From positions 1 to 64,000 of the forward strand of contig JAKOGI010001976.1 of the NCBI GenBank assembly GCA_029747015.1: a stretch of DNA of 64,000 nt, given 5' to 3'. Source of the DNA: Carnegiea gigantea (Eukaryota > Streptophyta > Magnoliopsida > Caryophyllales > Cactaceae). Made by a program: the position numbers and the translations under genes. Within the stretch, counting starts at the first letter, position 1; the number at the start of each line of letters is the position of its first letter. The notes under the pieces were generated by a model. That model ran no database searches, was not told the DNA's origin, and saw only the letters and a program-made list of their open reading frames with translations. Shown here piece after piece: positions 24,964-35,158 of this stretch.

Positions 24964-27400
24964 GGAAATGGATGAATATGAACGCAATAGACGTACCTTT
25001 ACTTGCTTTGTCTTAAAATTGTGTTTTAGTTGCGCCGACGCCTTTTAGAATTCAAGAAGCTCCCCCACTAGAGTACTTATGCCTAAGCAACTAGTTTTAT
25101 ATATTCATTAAAATATTTATGAGCTTTGCTTTCTCATTATTAGCTTTCCTTTATAGTAGTTCAACTTAGGACTCATTTCTTAAACTTTAACCTCCTTTAT
25201 AAACATAAACTTTAATTTTCAAGTTCAAGAAGACTTCCTTATCATGAATTAAGATTTCTTTTTCAAAAATTAGTTTCCCATAAATGGCAACTTGTGAGTT
25301 TGCTTCTTTTAAAACTTTGTTGATGAGAACAAATTTTTTCCCTTGGGGAAAAATCCAATAAAACCATTTTTTCCTTTTTAAAATCTTCTTCTAAAGCCTT
25401 TTTCTATAAAGCTCTTTTTTAATGACTTCAAAGATTATTCTTTAATCTTCAAACTTCCTTCGAAGAAAGGTTTTTAGTGAAAATAGTGAGCTAACGGAAG
25501 TTATTTTTAAAGGAAACATCCTTTGCTTATCTTTGCATTTTTAATACATAATCCTCCCATTTGGCCCCTTAAAATTAGTAATTTATGCTCAAAAATTGAT
25601 AGCATCTATCACATAAAAAGTCATATAATTCACTTTATTCAAAACCACAAATAATGTCTCACAAAATAAACTTAACTATTCACAACTTTAACACTCCATA
25701 ATCACATAGTCCAACTAAGCATAATCTTTGCTTGATTCCACGCATCTAAGTACCTAGCTAATTCATGACAAGGGAAATATAAACATTTGTTTAACCTAAC
25801 TTTCCATAGTCCAATTCAAGCTCATTTTTTTCACTTAATTCCGATACATGACCATTGTTGAATTAAAGTCATCATCTTAACAAGTAAGCTCTTAAAATCT
25901 TCGAATTTAACTTTTTGTCTTGAATACACCTTCAACCTGAATTTAAAATTTGAATCACATTACTAAATTCTAATTTTTGTAATAATCAAGGAAATCAAAG
26001 GACCAAAAAATTCAAAACATTATCATCTCCCTTTCCCCACTTCTAGGTTTTCATAATTTTACTTCAAAAGACTTATTTTTCAACTTTTAATCACAAAACC
26101 ATCATATTCTTCTTGAAATAAGAACACACGTGCTATTTGATCATCCAAGCTTTCACATTTTCACGTGCACCCACATTTACCTTCAGGGAAACGTAATCTA
26201 TCAAAACCCAAAATGTAAACCTTTGACATCATTTACTCCCAGTTCATTCTTTAAACAGTCAAATTAAATTAAATTCGACATTTGCGTATAAATATTCAAC
26301 CAAGAACAGAATCGATTGAATCAAAAACAAGAACAAGAAAGGAAGAAAGAGACAGAGGAGAGAGAGACAGTGTTCTGGGATTTGCAAGGCAAGAAGCTTA
26401 TTTAAATGAGTTGGCCGGCTATTGCATGCTTAGAAGACAAATTAAGTGGCCTGATCATCATTTGCTTATCCCCACAACCACCAATAACAAGGTATCAAAT
26501 CCCTCCTCAAATTTTTAACTTTTCCTCAAGTAACTCTTCTGCCCTCGCAATTTTCATCTTGTCAACATAATGCCCTTCAGTGTCCATAAAAATCTAGATT
26601 TTTCACTAAATTTTCATTTCCGTAAATTGCCTTTTCCAATTCATGAATTTCCAATAATTCACGTAAGTTTGTATTTCGCTCAAGAGTAATATTCTTCATT
26701 CTTTGTTTTGGCTCTTGCATGAGTCTATGTAACCTTTCTTGGGTTTTGGTCGAAACATTCATTACGTCGAATTGAATTTAAGAAAATCGATAAATAGAAA
26801 ATAAAATTTCAATAGTTCATTCTCTATTCTTTATTTTTTTCTTTTTCTTAATCACCTCCAAGTGTCATCTCTGGGAGTTCCTAAACCTGTGACAACATCT
26901 ATTAATAGACTTTAGAAGATAGTCAGAACATTTTCATGATATTCCTTGCATCGATTTAGTAAATGCATTAAAAATCATAAATCACATTTCTTTACTTTTT
27001 CATGTTTCAAAATAAATAAAGGGACTTCTTTGAAATTGTTATTACCGTGGCTCACTGATATTGTTATGCATAATATCGATTTATAAAGCTTAATTAAGCA
27101 TGTTTAAAAATTGGGGTATCATAAATGCCCCAAAGAATATGGCTAGGAACAATGCAATTCGATGGTCATAGCATGGCTATAACATAATTGCCAAAAACTG
27201 ACACAGATTGGTTGGCTAAGCGAATCCAACCAAAGCTAGATCGATTGAGAAGATACTCCTAAACTAATTAGATCTGAATACATCAACTAAATCACAAAAT
27301 CACTCTCGCTCGTAAATCAAGGAATACTATCGATTAAAGACTGTTTTACCAAACTCAAGACACTTTGGGATGAATAAGCAGACATTTCCAAGTTACAAAT
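24964..27400. other. AT-rich intergenic stretch
   Basis: No gene is supported. The frame at 26282-26518 is in a purine-rich run (gaaagagacagaggagagaga) and shows no known motif. Segments near 24931-24963 and 27080-27114 share a taattaag...tttaa.aa.ttgggg.t.tata pattern, possibly two copies of an LTR end (see findings). Confidence 0.45.
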
Positions 27401-27639
27401 ACCGTTGAAAATGTGGAAAGGTAAAAGGATGCAAGGAAAATACTTGAGTAGCGGAAGATGCATCAATGTCTCATGAGTCCCGATTCTTATCAGGTTGGGA
27501 CTGTAGACATTCGGTTGGTGGAGCCATCACTAAATCTGAGCAAGGCGTCTGACATGACATTAATCAAGATAGGAGAGGGAGAATAGCCTTGTTACGATAG
27601 AAGGTGTGGCGTTCATGGCATTTCTTTACAAGGGGTTCA

Positions 27640-28420
27640 TGATATTGGTTGCTGACATGGTCACACCACACGACATCTCACCTTAATGCTATTGTGAATC
27701 AAAATCAATTTCCACAACTGTGTTTAAAAGCAAGAACTGGGTTTATTACTAGAGGAGAAACATGGATGGTTCGGTTTTTGCAGCTGTTCACAATGAAGAG
27801 TCCATTTTGTGGCATCAGTGCTTGGGTTGTCCTTCGTTTCGTAGTCTGTATTCACTATCTAACATTTATGGCTTTAAGTTAAACAAGGACTTGTGATGTT
27901 TGTCATGAGGCAGAACATATAAGAACACCCTTTCCTATTATTGCATCAAGGCCAAGAAAACCTTTTACTTTGATTCGTTGAGATATGTACGGCAGAGATC
28001 AAACCCCGTCTTCAAGTAGAGGTCATTATTTCTTTTGCATCATGGATGATCTAGTCATGTTGTTTGGAAGTTCTTGCTGCGTAAAGTTGAAACCTACGAA
28101 AGCATTGTGCATTTTTGTCCTATGGTGAAAACTCAATTTGGAATTTTTGTTCAAAGGATCCGTAGTGACAATGGGATAGAGTTCATGGACCTATGCCCCC
28201 CAAAAAAATTTTTTTCTTGAAACATGCAATTATCCATGAGACCTGCTGTGTGTGCACTGCACAATAGAATGGAAGGGTTGAGCATAATAGACATCTTCTA
28301 AATGCGGCATGGGATTTGAGATTTCAAGCCTCTTCACCAATTCAAATTTGGAGGAAATGTGCTCTTGTTGCTGCCTACCACAAACTCAGTTTATCTTATT
28401 TTCTTCCATTAGTGGTGTTT
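27640..28420 (+). pseudogene. Copia gag-pre-integrase and integrase fragment
   Basis: Plus-strand remnant of a Copia pol. About 27765-27880 reads ESILWHQCLGCPSFRSLYSL, the gag-pre-integrase 'LWH.RLGHPS' block with Arg to Cys and His to Cys changes. 27885-27975 reads CDVCHEAEHIRTPFPI and then SRPRKPFTLI, the zinc-binding and linker part of integrase. 28160-28190 reads RSDNGIEFM, holding the second catalytic Asp. 28255-28360 keeps an NGRVEHKHRHLLN-like block in shifted frames. The upstream (gag) and downstream (RT) parts are missing, and I found no LTRs. Confidence 0.8.
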
Positions 28421-29073
28421 GTATTGACATAAGACTTTGTGCAAAGGCAAGAATATACCCTGAGTTTGCACAGGTCTTTGATTGAAAGGAAATGAAACGT
28501 CAACACTAACGAAAATACCAGTGAAAGATCTTCTCGCCGGAGCACTGTTTTTAGCATTATATAAATGACAGTTGATACAATTACACTTCTTCAATAAGAA
28601 AATAATTAAATTTTGTAGCTAGCATAATGAGAATTACAATTTGAACTAAAAATTATTAAAATTATTAAAATATTAAAAAAAAGAGAAAAAAAATCAGCTT
28701 TCCACCAAATACCAAAGAATAAAATTATTAAAATATTAAAAATAACAACAACAAAGACAATCCATTCACCCAACCTAAACTAAATCTGCCTATCCTTGTA
28801 AAATAGGGTTGAAAAAAAGAGAAAGAAAAAAAAATCAGCTTAAAACAGGAAACAAATAAGAAACAGAATAAAGCATCCTTTACACTAGAAAAAAATGTGG
28901 CAAAGGCTTCAATCCCTCCTACAAAGGCCAAGCACTATGGCTCTTTTAGTCCTCGTTACATGAAGAGTCTTCCACTGCAGAAATCACCCCAAGTATTTAC
29001 ATTAGCATCATAAACCGTTCAACATTTTACTTTGCACTTACGACTAGTGGTGGCTTGTGAGCCTATCAATATT
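28421..29073. other. Intergenic, no gene seen
   Basis: AT-rich. It contains a partial direct repeat of agaaaaaaaatcagctt (about 28682 and 28824). The minus frames at 28409-28594 and 28728-28931 carry no recognisable motif. Confidence 0.45.
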
Positions 29074-29437
29074 AGAGCATTCGCAGCCATAGGATGAAAA
29101 AGGAATGCGGGCCCCACCTAGGTCACTTGTCCACATACTATAGAGGACCAAAAAAATTGTCAAACTCTACCCAGTTCCACCACGTGAGGCAGTTTTTTTG
29201 TTTTTTAATATATTCTTGCTTTTTTTCTTTTTTTGGTTAATATATAATTTTTATATGATTAAAAAAAAGGAGTTTTATGTTATGAGGTGGATCCTTGATA
29301 AAATTTTTTATTGGGTTGTTCAAATTAAAGTTCCATGGGCTAGAGCAGTAAGAAAATGCAAGTTCCAAAAAAGTAGAACTCTTGCTGATATAGCAAGCTT
29401 GAGTTCCAAAAAATGAAACTGTGATGGAAAATGCTCT
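29074..29437. mobile_element. Possible MITE with AGAGCATT ends
   Basis: The left end reads agagcattcgcagccatag. The right end, reversed, reads agagcattttccatcacag. That gives short imperfect inverted termini about 364 bp apart, with a tract of ggaccaaaa and caagttcc words inside. No clear target duplication was seen, so the call is tentative. Confidence 0.35.
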
Positions 29438-29994
29438 CAGTTCAAGTTGATAGCTCGGTTTTATTTACATAAGTTGTAGGCAAAGCCAAACTCTTCGGCT
29501 GCCCTCGACTAATCCAAGCATAATGTTCCTATAATTTTGAAATTTTTGATAGCTTGTATCCGTGGTGAAAAAGGATAACAAAACATAATCAGCGAAAGAC
29601 AGCGTAAGTTTTAATTGAGCCACTAGTTGTATCAAACCTAATTTTATGACAAATTGGGCTATGATTCACGGACCGGCTGAAACGAGCCACATAGCCAAAT
29701 ATAGCCCAAGCCAACTTGACCTGCTACTGGAGCCAAGCAAAATAAGATGGACTATCCACCGGATACGACTGAGGCTTGGATTCAGCCTGATTACTTTACT
29801 ATACAAATCGACTGGACGTTTGATCACTGATTAGACCCAGAGTGGAATCATGCTTTGTAAGATTTAACCCTGTGACATCTAGTTTGACAACTTTTGATAG
29901 CAATACGCAGTGCCAATTTTCCCGCATCCAAATGTGACAACTCTTAGTTGTGATACAGTGCCAATTTCCGCACTTCTAGCATTTTACTCACTGG
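29438..29994. other. Region 3' of the SAUR gene
   Basis: No coding is supported on either strand. It contains two copies of a tgtgacaactt..agt...a..cagtgccaattt.cc.ca segment (about 29872-29926 and 29933-29971), a small tandem duplication. A terminal exon of the SAUR gene could lie here if the donor at 30053 is used. Confidence 0.45.
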
Positions 29995-30531
29995 TCAATC
30001 CCAAGGTGAGAAATGTAAAGACAATGATAGAGAACAAGAATAAAATGAATTACCTGAGCTATGATCTGGAACATCATCAGAGTGTTCTCCTTTCTGATGA
30101 TTTTCAGCTTCAATGCATTTGAGGAGATACTTGAAAGTCTCAATCTCACAAGGAATGGTGATGGCACCACTGTGGTCAAATCCAAACTCTTCCTCTGCCT
30201 TCTCTAGGAGACGTTTGAACAGATTGTGGCTAAGGTACTGTGTAGGGATGATGAACCTCCGGAGCTCCTTCCCCACATAGACTGCCAAATACCCCCGGGG
30301 AACATCTGGGGGTGGCTCGGGGCTCTGGCAGGTCTCTTCATCCGAGTCACACACTATCACGGAGCTCCTTAACCGCCTGTTCACCTCAGGAGAGATTCCC
30401 CCTGGGTGAGGATGGGCTTGGGGGCTGTTCATTCTTGAGGTAAGAGTGACATTTTGCCATTTTTGGAGGAGCTCTTTTAACCTCACTATTTGCCTAATGC
30501 CACTCACTTTGCCAGCCCTGTGTTCATCCAT
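29995..30531 (-). CDS. SAUR family auxin-responsive protein
   Basis: Small auxin-up RNA protein, 178 residues as read through. In the family these proteins act in auxin-driven cell expansion, many by inhibiting PP2C.D phosphatases that restrain plasma-membrane H+-ATPase. Residues 1-30 hold a basic GIRQIVRLKELLQKWQ segment. A DSDEETCQSPEPP linker follows. The SAUR core at about 75-143 includes VPRGYLAVYVG, RRFIIPTQYLSHNLF, LLEKAEEEFGFD and ITIPCEIETFKYLL. It is longer at the N-terminus than minimal SAURs and recalls, from memory, the Arabidopsis SAUR58/SAUR70 group. After residue 159 the DNA reads CAG|GTAATT (donor at 30053-30052), so the last residues may be intron and the true C-terminus may lie in another exon. 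The start ATG is at 30531, ten bases after a good splice acceptor (TTTTTCTCATAG). No frame damage: this is the one intact host gene here. Confidence 0.93.
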   Translation of the reverse strand: MDEHRAGKVSGIRQIVRLKELLQKWQNVTLTSRMNSPQAHPHPGGISPEVNRRLRSSVIVCDSDEETCQSPEPPPDVPRGYLAVYVGKELRRFIIPTQYLSHNLFKRLLEKAEEEFGFDHSGAITIPCEIETFKYLLKCIEAENHQKGEHSDDVPDHSSGNSFYSCSLSLSLHFSPWD

Positions 30532-30541
30532 GGGCTAAGTG

Positions 30542-32732
30542 CTATGAGAAAAAGGATGTGAAACTTCTCGGCAGGTTCAGATCCTGCTGACAAAGTTTCA
30601 TCAGATTGTCCACTACATCAATAACAAAAGAATTCGGGATTAATAAACAATGTACACCACAACCCTCGACCAAAAAAAGTCTAGTTTTGAGTGAGTTAGG
30701 TGATTTTACTTCAATTAATGCAAGATCAGTAGCTCAACAACCAGAGTTACCTTTCAGAAGCCTCACAATACTCTGCAGTTCGGCCAAGTAAATGGGTCAT
30801 TCAGTTTGCATTTAGGGCAGGAAAAGCATGCCCAATATTCCAGTTGGCTGGGTTTGGGCCAAGCCTCGTTAGTATTTGGGTCAGGTCACATACATACCTA
30901 TTGTTAGTTTGTCCAATAAGATTATCAGAAAAATACAACTAATATGATTATGCAGAATTCAGGGTGAAGTCAGAACTGTATATAGCCTGATCTCAGATGC
31001 AAAACTCTAGGTTCATTATTGTTTCTAGTTGGATAATTAGATATGAATCAATCTTCCTAGTTCAACACCCCCCCCGAGAAAAAAACACGTTGGTAATCAC
31101 ATCTAGGCACAGATCCAAGTAATAGCATGCCCTTTGTACTGACCTTCGAAGCAATACAGGCTGATCTACAATATAATTTGAATTGTAACGGTTGCAGCTG
31201 GGCTTATCACTTATTTTCTATGACAGAAAATAAAAGCTTCAATGATCGTGGTATGTCAGATAAGAACCTCTCTTCACTACAGCTTCTCACTAAATTCCAC
31301 CACTAGGAGGAGTCAGTCATTTGTCAAAGAAAAGAGAGATGAGAAGATCAGAAGAGAACCAGCTGCAAAATATAAAAATCAAAGAGTGTTTTTTTTTAAA
31401 AAAATTAAGAACAATAATAATAATAATGAAAATGCAATGTGTGCGGATTGCAAACCCTCTTTAACAGAAAAAGTAATAGCAGAGATGAACATCATCGGAA
31501 AAAAATGCATTATTATTCCAAAGATTTAAATTCCGCCACCCCATTTAAAACGAAAAATGACATTGTTCGGTCTAGAAGAACCAATCAATGAGTTTCATTA
31601 CATCCCTTCTCAGATCATTCCAGTTGCCTTGTAGCTATAAGAATACACAGATACAGTACAAAATAGATTTGTTCTTTTTCGACAAGCAATTTTGTTTATG
31701 TTTAGTGGAAACAGATTATGAACCCAAGTGAAACATGAGTCAATTTGAATTTAGAGCTTAGTTTCATATTACCGTAGAAACAAATCTGTGAGACGAACAA
31801 ATTATCCGTTTCTTACCCTTTTTATGTTAAAATTGTTCCATGAGATAAGAAAACTCAAAGTTTTTCAGTTCATAATTCTGTGTTCAAATTTTGTTTCTCT
31901 CCAATTCGCCACTTTTACTCAGATGTGCAACATCTGAATTACAAGATACTTGGGTACCAAAGATTTGGGCTCAAAGAAAAAGGGATTCAAAAGAGATAAA
32001 TGAAATAAAACCTTTTGGTGAACACATTTTCTTCAATCAGAATGGTTATATAATATTCTGTTTCACAATTTATGCCAGAATTCTTTGCTTTCAAACCAGC
32101 ACCACCAGCAGATTGAAACTTTATCAGTTAACAAACAAAAACAATAAATCTGAACGGCATGATTTCTGCTCTATATAGGTAGTGAAGTAAATGGTAAACA
32201 AGATAAATCTAATAAATATAATAGAAATAAATAAAAAAATAACCGTGGCCTAAATTTCCCAAAAATATTGAATTCCTGTTGTTAATTCCACTTCATTGCC
32301 TGACATATTTAATATTCTCAATCAATTTTAATTTCCGACATTATTTCTCCATGTGCACAGCAGTTTTCCCAGAATCCAAGGCTACCTTAAAAAGATTTTT
32401 TTAATTTAAGGAAAAAAAAAAGCGTTTAATTGTTTCTGATCATGACGATCAATATAACTGAAAACAGAGTTGCCTGATCATATTCCCCCACCATGAAAAA
32501 ATGTAACATCTGAATCCCCATATCATGATTGAAAAAATCTCACAGATCCAGCACATGATTTACACAATTTGGTATCAATTAAACAAACCCATTTGGACAA
32601 ATCATTGAACCAACTGGCGCACCACAATGCATCCAAAATGTTGAATTTAGGAGAGAACCCAGAAATCTAACCTCAAACAAGAAACAAACCCACAAAAGAA
32701 AACAGAAATTTGCATTAAATCAAATAAACTAC
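30542..32732 (-). other. Probable 5'-UTR intron of the SAUR gene
   Basis: The minus strand shows a donor CCAG|GTAGTT at 32733/32732 and an acceptor TCCTTTTTCTCATAG ending at 30542, just before the start codon. The 2.2-kb span between has no coding signal. Leader introns often hold expression-enhancing signals, but none is visible by eye. The transcript structure is predicted only. Confidence 0.6.
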
Positions 32733-32880
32733 CTGGAATTTCTTCAAATGTGAGCCATCTCAGAGGTCTCCGGAACAAATTTATCACAAAGTGGGCTCTC
32801 TAAAGAAAGGGGAAAATAAATTTTTCTGACAGATTGATAGAAAAAGAGGCAGATGAGAGAGAATGAGAAAGAACGGAAAA
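32733..32880 (-). promoter_or_regulatory. Probable SAUR 5'-UTR exon with a 4-codon uORF
   Basis: CT-rich leader-like sequence (minus strand) ending at the donor 32733. It contains a minimal upstream ORF, ATG GCT CAC ATT TGA, at 32758-32744, ten bases before the exon end. The upstream limit is set by assuming a start about 30 bases from the TATA box. All inferred from sequence. Confidence 0.5.
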
Positions 32881-32905
32881 AAGACGATTGAGAATTTGAG
32901 AAGGC

Positions 32906-32914
32906 GTATATAAA
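32906..32914 (-). promoter_or_regulatory. Candidate SAUR TATA box
   Basis: Minus strand CTTTATATAC, set between AT-rich DNA upstream and a CT-rich leader downstream, the usual plant arrangement. No TGTCTC auxin element was noticed in the short stretch between it and the MULE at 33040. Confidence 0.5.
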
Positions 32915-33039
32915 GAAATTAAAGTGTCCAAAATTAGTCATTTGAACAAGAGAAGTAAGCGACTAATAATAATGGGGAGTGAACATCGGGGAGAGGGAAA
33001 TGATGTTGCGTGAAGCAAAACACTTCTGGAAATGTTCCA

Positions 33040-34017
33040 AAATTTACGGCTAGGATAAATTTCAATAGGCCACAACCATTGCATTTTTTTTTGCAACAAA
33101 TAGGTGTTAGTTTTGGGGGAAAACTTTAGGGTTGAAAATGAAAATTGAAGTGAAAAGATAAAAATGTTCTTAACGAGTAATCTACCTTACTCTCTCTTCA
33201 CTTGTTGCCTGCTATATTTTGCTCTCTCTAAAAAATCTTTCAATTAGAAGTGAGGGTTTGGGGGAACTTTAGACCACGCCCAATCTCTCTCAAGGGCTCT
33301 CTATAATCAAATCTACTCCTCCACATCTCTATTATTGAGCAATTGCTATTGAAAGTGTCTTGAAAGTTGACCCCCATTTGAAGAAGGAAGAGGTGATTGT
33401 GGAAGAAGATGAGTGGGTGGAAGTGTGTTGGAGAAAGTGTAGGAGAATTGTAGAGTTGAGTTTGGAGTGTTGGGTGGTGGTGTACAGGTGAGGATGAAGG
33501 TGAGGCGTAAAGTTGGAGAAGCAAGGGTTGGAGTCCCTGACATCGGTAGACGGCTACAAGCAGCGTGGTAGACAACAGGTATATGAAAATTATTTGTAAT
33601 TTAAAACGATTTTATATGTGGGATGACGTTATTTTGATTGTTTTTGGCTTTGTGGCAGATAAATGTTTGAGATAAACAGTATGCCACGGTAGTGGTAGAC
33701 GTTTACCCGGGTAGGTAATTTGTAGTTGATGTGCAAACCGAAATGTATGCATCAGGGGAGCGATGTAATAGGTTGAAAAAGGAGGAAGGTTTTCCATGGA
33801 AGACTGTACTGTATTTAGCAACATTCACCATTTCACCAATAACAAGGCAATGGTTAACCTGAAAACAATAAAGTGTTTACCGTGGTAGACAAAGAGTATG
33901 GAATAGGTATACCTGTAGCAGTAGTGGTGTGGAGTATGTTATGTGTTTTTGTTGCGTAAATAATAGAGTATTGTTTGTGATAACAAAAATATATTATTAT
34001 ATGACATTCAAGGTAAT
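33040..34017 (+). repeat. Left inverted repeat of the MULE, outer part
   Basis: Reverse-complement partner of about 41270-42252. Shared blocks include acaaataggtgttagttttggggg, gaagtgagg.tt..ggg.aacttt, ggagaaagt.taggagaatt and tatattattatatgacat. Long minus-strand frames here (33240-33575, 33854-34339) are by-products of the repeat. The repeat resumes at 39301 after the hAT element. Confidence 0.88.
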
Positions 34018-35158
34018 TAGGGTTGTTCATCAGTCCAGGATTGGACGGGATCGGCCTGGATCGAAGACCAAATTGGGGCAAATCTACGGACCGAGGATCG
34101 GACCGATTCAAATTCGGTCCAGACCGGACCATACCGGGCTGAGCCCGGATCGGACCAAGACCGGACCGAATTTGGACCGTCCAGTTTGCACCTTGCAGTC
34201 TACATGTGTTAACCTTTTTTTTAGAATTTGAAGCATTGTGTAAACAGTTTGTATGATGACCTGTAGACTGGGCCGCGGCTGTGGCTGTGGGCCTTAGGTA
34301 ATTTGTATTATGAGCATGAACAAATGAGCAATAGCACATGATTATATAATGAGTTCATGCCATTCAATTGATCAAGCATACATAACTGGACTTGCCAAAC
34401 ATTAAGTCAGCAATCAGCAATCCAGCATATATTGTTCCACTAAGTTCTTCCCTTCTCAAGCACAAGAAGCAATCTTTGTATCCCTTCTCAAGTTCTTCAG
34501 TCTTGACCATCTAAGTTTTTTCCAATGAACACGAATACATGATCTTGTTGATCCTTGGCTAATTTACCAAACCAATACCATAATACATCCAAAATAGTCA
34601 TAATTACACAAATCTAAAGCAACTCCCAAACTTAAAAAATTTAATACATGACCAACTAAACTTAAAAGTTAATTACATAAGTAACATAACCAAAGCTTTA
34701 AATGTTGAACATGTTCTTTTCTCAAAATCGATCAAGTGACTTAATCTTCAAACCAAATAACCAATGCCAATGCGAATCCCAAACTTAAAACCACCGTCTT
34801 GGACTTGGAGAAGGAATTTCTTGCAAGAATGTGGTCCTTTCGCAGATGTTCGACTAATTACTCACGTAGTAGCGTATGAAATAATAAAAGATAGAGTTAG
34901 TAAATATAAAAATCAACAATTAATTTAACGAAGAAAAATAATAAAGATACTAAGATAGTAATATAACATAAAACTAACACAATTAAAAGAAAACTACCTC
35001 AATATTAAATGTTCTAAATATCACCCACATCAATTGCATTATCCTTACGACTTAGCTTACCCAGATCTAAACAATAAAAGAACAAAAATAAAAGTTACAA
35101 CATATAATCATATAAAGTAAATAAACCACATTAAAAAAGAAATAAAAAATTGAACATT
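34018..35158. other. hAT 3' non-coding region with GGTCCGG array
   Basis: 34040-34185 has many ccgga/ggtcc words in both orientations, forming a subterminal array mirrored at the other end. The rest, to 35158, is AT-rich with no coding seen, apart from the transposase tail near its right edge. Confidence 0.6.

Noticed and set aside
26282..26518. 78-codon ORF as a small gene
   Set aside because: It lies across a purine-rich low-complexity run, has no recognised domain, and has no splice or promoter context.
33240..33575. 111-codon Ser/Pro/His-rich frame in the MULE left repeat, and its mirror at 41615-41978
   Set aside because: The pair mirror each other only because they lie in the inverted repeats. 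Low complexity and no family match.
33854..34339. 161-codon minus-strand frame
   Set aside because: It crosses the MULE/hAT junction and the GGTCCGG array, so it cannot be an ancestral gene.
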